A stretch of 28,968 bases of DNA from Reticulitermes lucifugus (taxonomy: Eukaryota > Arthropoda > Insecta > Blattodea > Rhinotermitidae), in NCBI GenBank assembly GCA_026260175.1, contig JAKCWW010000278.1:1-28968 (forward strand), read 5' to 3'. The stretch's first letter is position 1; the number at the start of each line of letters is the position of its first letter. A program made the translations under genes and the position numbers. The notes under the pieces are model-generated. The model was not told where the DNA came from and did no database searches. It saw nothing but the letters and a program-made list of their open reading frames with translations. Below, piece by piece: positions 20,552-28,968 of the stretch.

Positions 20552-21225
20552 AATATTGGTTACTAGTACATCTCTGTGGTGTTTGTTCATTATGGATCTC
20601 AGCTGCAGTGTTTCATTGATAGTTGTGCAACAAGGTTATGTGTTCCTACAGCGCAAGTGAAGTTGATCAGCGAAAAACTGTTGGCATACATTAATGGGAA
20701 GGATGTAACTTAGCTCTTTAATGATAAAAGCAAATTTTCTGGCAGCATCTGCTCTTGTAAGAGTGTGTATGATTTCCCCATTTCAATATATTTGAGGTTC
20801 CAAACAGATGCTCCAGTTTCAGTTGTATTTATTTACTAGAATTTATAAAGAATATCATCGGGCGATGATTAATACATTAGAATTTTGAAAAGTAAAACAA
20901 AAAACGTTGGATATCTTAGATGACTTTAAAAAACCAAGAAGATTAGACATTGTGATTTAAATTAGGTAATTGAGTCATGGAACATGCAGTTATTGTATAT
21001 GTACATATATGAATGCAATTGAAAACAGTGTTTTGATACTGTTACACTTACAACATGATTTGTATTTCGTAATTTTTAAATTAAAGATAAGTCATATATA
21101 GCGTCAGCATCTGCCTCCCCAGTGAAAATTCTGGGTGTGCACCTGATTGTGTGTGTTCATCTGAATGTTGTTGCTACTATACTGTATGGATGTTTATACA
21201 CAATAAATGCCTGGTTGTAATTTTG
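20552..21225 (+). other. Possible 3' UTR, or start of the next intron, of the SKAP-like gene
   Basis: AT-rich unique sequence directly after the in-frame TGA. An AATAAA hexamer at 21202-21207 could serve as a polyadenylation signal if the TGA is the true stop, giving a 3' UTR of about 0.65 kb. If the GT at 20548 is used as a donor instead, this is intron. No repeat was recognised here. Confidence 0.4.
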
Positions 21226-22192
21226 AATTCTTATATAAATGCTTTTCAGTGCAGAATGGTTCAGTGCACAGTGAACCAGTGAGGACTTGTGACTGGACTT
21301 TTTTGTCCCGTACACCTCATTTCCAAATTTATTGCTATTTAATGTGTTTACAAACATATGTGGTTCAAATTGTTTATCATTAAATGGGAACTGTTCTATA
21401 CGAAAACAAATTTGTAACAACACATTGTCCTTGGTGCGCACTAATTTCGATACTGTAGGCTTACAATTTTATTAATACCTGTAAGATAAAATCTTGGGTT
21501 TCAGTCTTTCATGGGTTTGACGACACTTAGGATTGTCGAATTACGACGTCTCGGAGGAACGTGCTGTCCCGCTTTTAACGGTATGTTATACTTTTCAAAA
21601 TATTTGAAGTCTGTTTGCATTCGTGGTCACCAATCTGCCTGCAGACGCAGTTCTTATCTTTCGAGTGAACAGTACTAGTCTGCGATAGTATCGGCAGATG
21701 GCAGCATCCTTCATACGGAGCGCCGGAGCCACCTGCTGGCGTTAAGTAAACCTCATTTGCATGCGTGAGTGGTGGTCATATGTTGGGAACGCAGTTTTTT
21801 TTGAGTGTGGTATTCGTGCATGGGTTTCTTCAGGCATGGTTACAGATAATGTGTCAGTTTATTTCACCCCAGCCTTCTTTCCTGAGTTGTGTTCTGTTAT
21901 TGGAATATTAACTCCTGGTGAATTCTGTGAATTAATGAATCGAAGGTTTGTGTTAAAATATATATGGTACGGTGTACTTACATGAATTTAGAGAAATTAC
22001 AGTAAACTTTGCATAGCCAGCCCAGACCACGGTTGTCACCTGTCGAATAAGAAGCAGGAATGCAAACTTGCAAGTCCTCCTCTGCGGTAGCTACCAACTC
22101 AGCAATAGCGAATAGCGGATAATGCAGATACGAAATCTCCGAAGAGAAAGAAACCAGCGTTATTTTCGTTTGAGGTGAGTGTTTTTGTTGCA
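21226..22192. other. No gene seen
   Basis: Contains a possible scrap of the 'WDVTP' repeat (ELRRLGGTCCP, about 21540-21575). No SH3-like exon was found here. The open frame at 21761-21985 has no recognisable domain. Confidence 0.5.
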
Positions 22193-22305
22193 CCTTTCCT
22201 GTTATAACCCCACCACTAAGTTAGGTTAGGTTAGGTGTCGTGTCATAATTACTGAGACTTATTTCATGATGTTTACAAAAGAGTGGTGGGGTTATAACAG
22301 GAAAG
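22193..22305. mobile_element. Small element with 24-base inverted termini and TTAGG run
   Basis: CTTTCCTGTTATAACCCCAC then CACT (22194-22217) is inverted exactly at 22282-22305 (AGTGGTGGGGTTATAACAGG, AAAG). Three TTAGG units at 22221-22235 lie just inside the left terminus. No coding potential. Confidence 0.65.
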
Positions 22306-22704
22306 ATCCGTTTTGTTTACTGTTCGAATGGTAATGTTAACAGGAGAGATGCTCAGTCTGACATACAACATATGTCCTTTCATTGCCACATGCCTTACTT
22401 TAGCTTTACATTGGATCGTAGTAAAATGGACCACATGCAGCTTTCGATGTGTGTGTTGAAAGCCCACAGTAATTTGCATTAATTTTCAGTTTCGTCTTTC
22501 TCTTAAGCTGTAAGGAGTTAGAAAAATAACCAGATCCATGAAACATTTTGCTATCAGTAGGCCTACAAAATTATTACTCCCAGCTTAAGAATTATGAGGA
22601 AAATTACATAAGAGCAGGATCTTTTCTATCATAACCCCACAACTCCTGTTATGACTAGAAAGGATTATAAAAATAATGAAATAATCTAACGAATGTAACC
22701 GATT

Positions 22705-22875
22705 CAAAACAATATTAAATATTCAGTCTAAAACAACTGTTTAGTGTATTGCATTTTTTACCTGCCTTTCAATTATTGCATATTTTTTAACCTGATGATG
22801 GTCGATATCTACACCGAAACATGTAGCTTTTAAATAAAATCACAGTTGTGTTAGACTGTTTAATATTGTTTTGAA
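22705..22875 (+). mobile_element. Short inverted-repeat-ended unit with hammerhead-like core
   Basis: The ends are inverted: AAAACAATATTAAATATTC (22704-22722) with AGTCTAAAACAACTGT, against ACAGTTGTGTTAGACTG (22844-22860) with TTTAATATTGTTTT. Inside, CTGATGA (22792-22798), a GGT/ACC stem II and GAAAC ATGTA (22816-22825) follow the same layout as 8023-8065, here with both core boxes intact. The 3' part (AAATAAAATCACAGTTG) is shared with the other units. It sits between two copies of the 24-base motif of the 22193-22944 region. Confidence 0.55.
22792..22825 (+). ncRNA. Hammerhead-like core with intact CTGATGA and GAAA boxes
   Basis: CTGATGA, one extra T, stem II GGT...ACC with a 10-base loop, then GAAA, C ATG TA. 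Both universally conserved boxes are intact, but a clear stem I with the flanks (TTTTTTAAC / GCTTTTAAA) is not seen, so a complete ribozyme fold is doubtful. Confidence 0.35.
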
Positions 22876-22944
22876 GACAAAACGGGATGAATTCTATTAA
22901 GTTAACCTAACCTACAACACAGTGGTGGGGTTGTAACAGAAAAG

Positions 22945-24290
22945 ACCCAAAAATCTTATTAGTTTTAAACCGGTGTTCAGTGTTCGTGATTTTAGCACTC
23001 ATGGCTAAGAAATTTTACTGATTGTGTTGTATGGTTCTATGGACAAGTTCCTTAAGAGATATGTGAAATACACCTACTAGTAAACTGTCGGAGACGACAG
23101 CTTGTATTTAATGTTCTGATATAATGTCTCCTGTTTAGGCGTGAAATTTGATATTTTATCAGAAGGGAATGACATAGCGTACTGATGAGAATGTTTTTAA
23201 GTAATGAATAAAAAATTCGATACGTTTTGGAACGCGTAAAATGTATGGAGTTTTTAATTCATGGTTTCTGGATGGCCTGATAATTGCTCTTTGAGCCGAA
23301 ACCAGAAGCCTATGTACGCATTAAAAAGCGAAGTGTTGATTGTGACTATGATCAATAAGAGAAAATATACTTTTGTATCTGCGTACCAACGGGGATTGTA
23401 TTGTATTTTATTTTATTTTCATTCTACAAATCCAAAGGGTTACAAAACCACTGGATATAAAACATGTCAGAAAAGTAAAATATAAAGCATAAATATACAA
23501 GAAAATAATATAAAACACATAAATATACTAGAGACTACTGAGGGCCCCAGACAAGCACAACATGATACACAAGTGCGGATGCAATACACATATGCACGAG
23601 ACCTCAAAAAGTAAATAAGAATCTGCACATGTTGAGTAATCATTAAATAAAAATTAAAGGAAACTTGTAAAAGACAAAAAATGTATTAATTAAATTACAG
23701 AATTATTATGACGCTGAGTATATTATAAAGCATTGGATAAATATAGTAACCTAATAGATCAATGAGGGAAGTTTTAAAGAGATTATAAATCTGAGAGCTC
23801 TGATACCTAATTATTACTGTTGTTATTATAAAACTTATTTAATGAATAAAAGGAATTTGTATATAGAAATTTTTAAGACCATTTTAAATGTCTTAGGATT
23901 ATCAAAAAAACTTTTATGCTAGAAGGAAGACTGTTAAAAATTAAAGTATTAAAATTATGAACCCAATAACATACTTGATCGTGCCTTTATAATTACTTCT
24001 GCATTTTCTTTGTATTCTCTTCTTGTCTTTTTTTACTGTTTCTGCGTTTGATCCATATTTTCCACTATCTTTCGGGATCTGTAAACGTATCTTTATGTAA
24101 CTAATTTTGTGTTATCAGTTTTGTGCATCACAACCTGTTCGTCAGTTATCTTGTTCATTTATCAGAGTACTTTCTAACCCCCTTTTTCCAAGTTTAATTG
24201 CTTTGCTTTGGTTCTATTTGTTTACACTATTCCCTTCAGATTTTGCCTTGTCGTTCGTATATTACTTGCATACTACTACAAGCTCCGTTC
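22945..24290. other. AT-rich, no gene seen
   Basis: Strongly AT-rich. The T-rich stretch at 23396-23430, followed by an A-rich complex segment, looks like the 3' end of a minus-strand retroelement, but no second copy is in the window to confirm it. No SH3-like exon. Confidence 0.45.
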
Positions 24291-24361
24291 AGAGGAGTCC
24301 TACCGAGTGTGATGTGTCTGAGTGTGATCGAGAAGCACTAGGGGCTGCTGCGCCGTGGGGG
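24291..24361 (+). mobile_element. SINE-A fragment, 5'-truncated
   Basis: Plus-strand 3' part of the SINE-A body (AGAGGAGTCCTACCGAGTG onward, then a GAGTGTGATCG segment). It lacks the tRNA-like head and the middle. Its left edge falls at the same body position where the window ends and where the 12 kb gap begins. Confidence 0.72.
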
Positions 24362-24645
24362 TAAAAATACTATATACAATATTTTTGGGAGGATATTACT
24401 TTTATGTATTGGCACTTGCTGTTGGGAGTTGTTGCATGGTTTTCTGAAGATGCTCCTCATGAACATATGAAATGTATAGGACAAAGGGCGTGAACGTTCA
24501 TTTTAGATCATTAAATAAATACATATTGTGACTGTAGACGTAACTTGTGTTACTTGACAGTACAACGCTACTGACAGTGTAAAGCCGATACGAAGTATTC
24601 CAGCAAAAATACGTCGAAAACTGTACTGTTATAACCGTAATTCGC

Positions 24646-24800
24646 TGGGTATCGGTTTTGTTTCCTGGGGGTAAACCGTCGGCGGCGTGACGTTGACCAC
24701 TCAGTCTAGTGCCAAGGGCAAGAATGAGTATAGCTATACCTCTGGTCCCCCTGTATGTCTTCATGGCGTGGACAGGGACAGATTTACCTTTTTCATAATC
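24646..24800 (+). mobile_element. SINE-B fragment, 5'-truncated
   Basis: Only the 3' body remains: GGGGGTAAACCGTCGGC, GACCACTCAGTCTAG, AAGAATGAGTATAGCTATAC and TCTTCATGGCGTGGACAGGG, followed by a T-rich end. Confidence 0.72.
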
Positions 24801-25229
24801 ATAACAGTTGACGCATTTCGAAAGAAGAAACGAATAAATGAAGATCCTGGGAGGAATAGATTATAACTTTTATGCGTTCTTTGTATAAAGATTATAAAAT
24901 GAAGGCATAATGGGGAGGTCTTATCTCTCCGTCCCTCTGTTTCATCTCCAAAATTATCACTAGAGTTTTCAATTAAATTGTTTATTGGGGTTTTTATTTT
25001 TTTTATCGATTTATAATGCACGGTACGGAAAATATAAAATATGAAATTTATTTATTGGGGGTCTCCATTAAAAGTTGTCAGATTGCTTTGATTTTGGTTC
25101 ATATAGGTTTAATAAATATAACCCGTGCATTACCTGCCTGTCATATCGAATATCAGTGCTCTCAGAAACAGTGGCAAAACTTCCAGAGTATTTGAAACTT
25201 TGAGGTGGTTTATCCTTTTGTGTAGCCTA

Positions 25230-25345
25230 TATAATAACAATAAAATCCAATATATTCAGTCAAACACAACTCGATATTATGCAAAGTGATCAGCTACATG
25301 TTGCGGCTTGTAGCAAAGCCATCATCACCTGCATATAAGAATCAC
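25230..25345 (-). mobile_element. Third copy of the hammerhead-like unit, minus strand
   Basis: On the minus strand: GTGATGATGGCTTTG, an AGCC closing stem II, GCAACATGTAG, then GAGTTGTGTTTGACTGAATA and TATTGGATTTTATTG. This is the same unit as 22705-22875 and the foldback arms. Here the first box begins with G instead of C and GAAAC has become GCAAC. Confidence 0.5.
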
Positions 25346-26437
25346 AAAGATAAAATCAACAAATTGAATATTTGCAAGTCAAGATCTTAACTTTTTCCAT
25401 CGATTAAAAATTGTCGGATGTGAATTTTAATTACTTGAAACGTACTTGTGGATAGATACTGTGAATATTGAACATAATACAATGACATATATTTCTGAAT
25501 ATTTATCTATTTATTAGTGCCATTATCTCTGTAGTAACAGAGACATATTTGGAAAGTAGGTGACTGTGTATTAGGGCCTACACTTTGGTTTCACTTGCCC
25601 ATTCCCTGTGTCTATAGGATTGCAGTAATTATTGGCCATAGCACGAAACAGTACGGAGTGCATACAGGGAGTGTTACTTACACTCGACGACTCTCAGCCG
25701 ATGGAGTGAAAGTAAAAATCAATGTCTCTCTTCTCTTAGTCAAGATCATACAAAAGTGTTAGAAGTACACGTGTTTCTAGAAGATCGGAAAATATTTCAG
25801 GGACACATATTCAACAAATTTATTATCTTTAATGACTCAGAATTTTTCGTGATTGCCATGTTTATGTTATCAAAGTTAGGGAATTTAAAATTATGAAAAT
25901 AACACTGTGTCCAGAGACATGATATTCATACCGAATCACGTTAAGATTGTGTGTGTGGTCATGACGCTGTTAGGAGACATTTATATGATGATATTATCGT
26001 CTTATTTCTCCACGAACGAAGGAAAGTAGCCAGTAAATGACAGTTCTATACGTATGACTACACAGACTTAGTTCTACAGTACTAAAGAAGTGAATGGCAA
26101 TGCGAATAGAGTCCTCATGCTTGGTTGAGAAGTCTACAGAGAGAAGAAAGTGGCTGGCAATCTCGAGCTTTGCCCCAAAGGATCTGGTTACTGCAACATA
26201 AATATTTCTCTGCAGAAAACTTGATTTATATTCTGTTCACTAGGTTCTCTGGTACGAAGGAAGTCTGCGTTGCTGCTAACTCATCAAGAAGGGAATTGTA
26301 TCATAATTGAATCTGTTTCCTCAGCTTCCAGTTCTTGGTCTTTAGCAGCGTATCAACTTCCCGGATGTTACAGTGTTACCGTATACATTGCTACTTCCTT
26401 TAGAAAGAAACCGTAATGTAAGCAAGTGGAAAATTAG
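25346..26437. other. No gene seen
   Basis: Unassigned AT-rich sequence with only short open frames. No SH3-like exon or repeat copy recognised. Confidence 0.5.
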
Positions 26438-26731
26438 GAGTAAAAAAAAATTGTGCTTATCCACGCCATGAAGGCATATTGGGGGAGTAAATGTATAGCT
26501 ACACTCATTCGTAACCTCGGCGCTAGATTGAAGTAAGTGATCAACATCACGCTCCGGTCGTTTTACCTGTGGGAATGTACCCCGGTACCTATTGAATAGA
26601 AGGCTGGGTGGGCCCCAGAGCCTGTCTGGATATTTTGGAGAAGAGAAAAATATCTTGCCTCTACTGAGATTCGAATTTCGGACAGTCCAGCCCGTAGCTT
26701 AGACGCTGTACCGACTACGCTACCCGGATCG
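26438..26731 (-). mobile_element. SINE-B, most complete copy with tRNA-like head
   Basis: On the minus strand the head reads CGATCCGGGTAGCGTAGTCG (A-box region), then GGGCTGGACTGTCCG and a B-box-like AAATTCGAATCTC. The shared SINE-B body follows (AGGTAAAACGACCGGAGCG, ACGAATGAGTGTAGCTATAC, CTTCATGGCGTGGATAAGC). This copy shows that SINE-B is a tRNA-derived family distinct from SINE-A. Confidence 0.82.
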
Positions 26732-27046
26732 CAGACAATTAAGAGAAGGTACTTTAAATTTGGGGAATACTTGCAACAATTCGGTTCAGAATTTTTAACT
26801 TATGTATATTTAACACCACAAAGATAATAATAATAATAACTATTTGCTGAGTCACATTACAGAACTTCAGGGTTGTAACTGTTAATATCAAATAGTCTGC
26901 AGTGCACATCCCTTGTATTAATCTTACGTTCCACATTGGTAATGAAATATTCATCTTAATTTCAAAGATTAAAATAGGGAAAGTAAGATTTTATTTGTTG
27001 CTTTGTAGTGGAATAAACTTGATGCTTCACCATAATGGATGAACAC

Positions 27047-27154
27047 GGACTGAGTATTTGAGGAAAATTTTTCTGAGGAAAATATTTGGACCTAAAGGAA
27101 AGTAACAGGAGGATGGAGATAAGCGTAATTTACGTAGTGAGAATTTTAACTTGT
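27047..27154 (+). pseudogene. LINE fragment, short
   Basis: Reads with frameshifts as LSI.EENFSEE / KIFGPKG.VTGGWR. It ends abruptly at 27154, where the inverted-repeat element copy starts. Confidence 0.6.
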
Positions 27155-27340
27155 ATAGCAGGATTACATCCACAAAGTCCCCGTCATTTTGCATGACAAC
27201 TTTCAGTGCGAATCTCACAAACCTTACGGACCTCCTACCTCAGTCACATGATTGCAGGTACTACGTAAGCGGACGAATACTGGCACCTTTACCGCTTTGA
27301 TTGCAGAACACCTGATATACGCGCACACTACTTCGTACTT
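27155..27340 (-). mobile_element. Truncated inverted copy of the 12709 element
   Basis: Matches 12797-12984 in reverse over about 185 bases, with roughly one mismatch in eight by eye. It has the terminal repeat at 27157 (TAGCAGGATTACATCCACAA). The other terminus is missing: the match stops near 27340, where a minus-strand LINE fragment begins. Confidence 0.75.
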
Positions 27341-27342
27341 CC

Positions 27343-27470
27343 CATCTATGCCTAGGTCTTCCACGTGGTCTCTTTTCCTCAGGTTTCCCCATTAAACCCC
27401 TCTATTCACTTCTCCTGCCCACCATACGCGCCTCATGCCCCTTCCGTCTCATTATTCCTGATTTGAGAAA
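27343..27470 (-). pseudogene. LINE fragment, short, opposite orientation
   Basis: Minus strand reads LKSGIMRRKGHEARMVGRRS (stop), then GKPEEKRPRGRPRHRW. It lies on the other side of the 27155-27340 element copy from the + strand fragment. Confidence 0.65.
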
Positions 27471-27719
27471 TTTTCATGTTAAAAATTAAAAAATACAGTG
27501 GCGGTGCGATAGTTAGAAGTGGTAGAAATCGATACTAGTGAAAAATATGTGCCGAAAGATATCTAATTCGTTTAGACTTAAGCCCAGCCAAATTTCTGTT
27601 CAGAGGCGAAATCCCAGTTGTTGACCGAGAGTTTGGTAAGCTGTTGGCTGTTTGGCTGTTCTGGTCTGTCACACACTTTAGGGGCGATGGTAGATATGCA
27701 GGTCTAAGTACGGCGTGTT

Positions 27720-27885
27720 AATGGAATGGTGATTAGCAGAGAACTGAAGCCACATATTCCTAGATAATCCTGCTCTAGTGCTGTTGTATCCAACATAAAT
27801 TCCATGCTGTCTGTCCTGGCATTGAACCGTGGTCTCCTCTGTGTGGGGTCGATGTCACAGTCTCTAACTGAATTGTGCAATTATT
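27720..27885 (-). mobile_element. Possible tRNA-derived SINE-like element
   Basis: On the minus strand, CAGTTAGAGACTGTGACATC (A-box-like) is followed by GACCACGGTTCAATGCCAGG (B-box-like), then an AT-rich body containing GATTATCTAGGAATATGTGG. No second copy is visible. The call rests only on the box spacing. Confidence 0.4.
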
Positions 27886-27974
27886 AATTTGTAATTTGTG
27901 CTAGGCTCTGTGTCGGACTACAGAGCGAAATTCACAAGCCGCCAAAGTACATAGTTAACTATCCCCTGTTGTTA

Positions 27975-28180
27975 TGGGACTTGCAAGCAAGTTGGCACAA
28001 GCATTTCTGTTACGTGTTTGGGAGACAACTGGTTCGAATCTCGACCGTATTATGGATTAACATTGCTCAGGATTTTGGCTTTTTGGCTGATTCTTTAGTT
28101 CATTCCGGGTCATGCTTGGATAATACTGTAAATAGGCCATAATTTCCTACCACTTCATTTCCTGTTCATTATCTACTGCT
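27975..28180 (+). mobile_element. tRNA-derived SINE-like element, fourth type
   Basis: Plus-strand tRNA-like head: CAAGTTGGCACAAGCATTTC in the A-box position, then GGGAGACAACTGGTTCGAAT (B box) and CTCGACC. A pyrimidine-rich body runs to about 28180. No second copy is visible in the window, so its limits are uncertain. It is too degenerate in the acceptor stem to call a tRNA gene. Confidence 0.5.
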
Positions 28181-28181
28181 A

Positions 28182-28765
28182 TTGAATCATTTAAACTGTG
28201 GGAATACCTGCTACTTTTCGGTACAGAGTCTTCTATCTACCCTTGTGCTATCTAGAATTATAAAGATTCAAATACGCTCAAATGAAATTGTGCGTGTTGC
28301 TTTATATGGGTGTACATGTTGGTCTCTCAGGTTGAGGGAAAAATGTGGGTTGAGTGTGTTCCAGAATAGGACGCTGAGAAAGACATTTGGGCCTTAGAGG
28401 GACGAGATAACAGGGGACTGGAGAAAATTGCATGATGTGGAGCTTCGTGATATGTACTCCACGCCAGATTCTATTCGGGCTATTAAATAAAGTAGAATTG
28501 GATGGACAGGGCATGTGGCACGTATGGGGGAGAGGAGAGGAGCATATAGGATTCTGGTTGGTAAGTCATGAAGGAAAGACATAATCTGGAAGACCTAGTC
28601 GGAAATGGGAGAATAACATACAATGGATCTTTAAGAAATATGATGGGGGGGGGGTTGGGGCGGTGGACTTAATTGATCCGGCTCAGGGTAGAGACAGAAG
28701 GCGGGCTGTTGTGGTTACGGTAATGAACCTTAGGGTTCCATAAAATATGGGAATTTCTAGATTAG
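28182..28765 (+). pseudogene. LINE 3' fragment, longest copy
   Basis: Plus strand reads GNTCYFSVQSLLSTLVLSR, IIKIQIRSNEIVRVALYGCT, CWSLRLREKCGLSVFQNRTL, RKTFGP, then stops and frameshifts. After that come SRIGWTGHVARMGERRGAYR, ILVG.., GRP and the terminal block VMNLRVP. The order is the same as in the 1432-1894 copy. No RT catalytic region is present. It ends just before SINE-A at 28862. Confidence 0.82.
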
Positions 28766-28861
28766 ATGAGAAACTGTTAACTTCTGGAAGAACTCTGCTC
28801 CGTGGAGTTAGTTACTCAGTCATTCGACGTTGAATAATATAAGTCGTTAAACCAATAGTTA

Positions 28862-28968
28862 AGGGGGTTTTTCCCCTTGGCTAGACAGGCCCTAGTGGGT
28901 CAGGGCCTCTTCATTGTCGAGGCTTCACGATCACACTCAGACACACCACACTCGGTAGGACTCCTCTG
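28862..28968 (-). mobile_element. SINE-A, tail half, cut by the window end
   Basis: Minus-strand SINE-A tail and body: a CGAGGCTTCACGATCACAC segment, then ACTCGGTAGGACTCCTCTG at the last base. The head would lie to the right of the window. Confidence 0.85.

Larger units (their letters stand above)
22621..22944. mobile_element. Second copy of the same termini, carrying the hammerhead-like unit
   Basis: CTTTTCTATCATAACCCCAC then AACT (22621-22644) is inverted at 22921-22944 (AGTGGTGGGGTTGTAACAGA, AAAG). Just inside the right end is TTAACCTAACCTA (22902-22914), the complement of the TTAGG run in the first copy. The 22705-22875 unit lies between them, as if inserted into this copy. Confidence 0.55.

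Noticed and set aside
22221..22235. Telomeric TTAGG repeat
   Set aside because: Only three units. They lie next to an inverted-repeat terminus and are mirrored by CCTAA units at 22907, so they belong to the element and not to a chromosome end.
24439..24478. Fourth hammerhead-like unit (CTGAAGATG ... GAAATGTATAG)
   Set aside because: The first box is altered, stem II does not pair convincingly, and the shared downstream block is absent.
20552..28968. SH3 exon of the SKAP-like gene inside the window
   Set aside because: I looked for an ALYD-like start and a WW-containing SH3 core in the open frames of the plus strand and found none.

Overview
The window looks like a piece of a repeat-rich arthropod nuclear genome. 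It is most likely an insect of the cockroach/termite/stick-insect type. This rests on long AT-rich non-coding stretches, several tRNA-derived SINE families, decayed LINE 3' ends with the 'YGCETWSLTLRE ... MRWAGHVARMG ... KPEGKR' reading, and short TTAGG runs. The species call is an inference. There is no prokaryotic operon structure and no intact mobile-element ORF.

One host gene is clearly supported, on the + strand: two internal/3' exons of a SKAP-like (Src kinase-associated phosphoprotein) adaptor. Exon 17122-17564 carries an acidic, Tyr-rich leader and most of a PH domain. Exon 19745-20551 completes the PH domain and then runs into a long acidic tail with eight Tyr motifs of YDDV/YEPV/YHDI/YCNM type. 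The 5' exons were not found. The family's C-terminal SH3 domain is also not seen; the apparent TGA overlaps a possible splice donor, so the gene may continue past the window. From about 15.8 to 21.5 kb, around these exons, I recognise almost no repeats.

The rest is mobile-element debris. SINE-A (tRNA-like) is at 1-80, 3721-3914, 12052-12339, 24291-24361 and 28862-28968. The window starts in it, ends in it, and its only N gap (12165-12214) is inside it, so this looks like a contig bounded by assembly breaks in that SINE. SINE-B is at 2628-2900, 10482-10715, 14231-14470, 24646-24800 and 26438-26731. SINE-C is at 5515-5690, 7035-7208, 10061-10250 and 13690-13778. One or two further tRNA-like elements are at 27720-27885 and 27975-28180. 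LINE 3' fragments are at 1432-1894, 1925-1985, 4571-4995, 11459-11790 (tail at 12484-12525), 14731-15140, 27047-27154, 27343-27470 and 28182-28765.

Non-autonomous inverted-repeat elements are at 6075-6356, 7613-8120 (a 0.5 kb foldback), 9147-9647, 12709-12984 (with a truncated inverted copy at 27155-27340), 13319-13420 and 22193-22944. The foldback and two other loci (22705-22875, 25255-25345) share a unit with a hammerhead-ribozyme-like core (CTGATGA, stem II, GAAAC, ATGTA). This resembles the motif known from Penelope-like retroelements and is the most unusual non-coding signal here.
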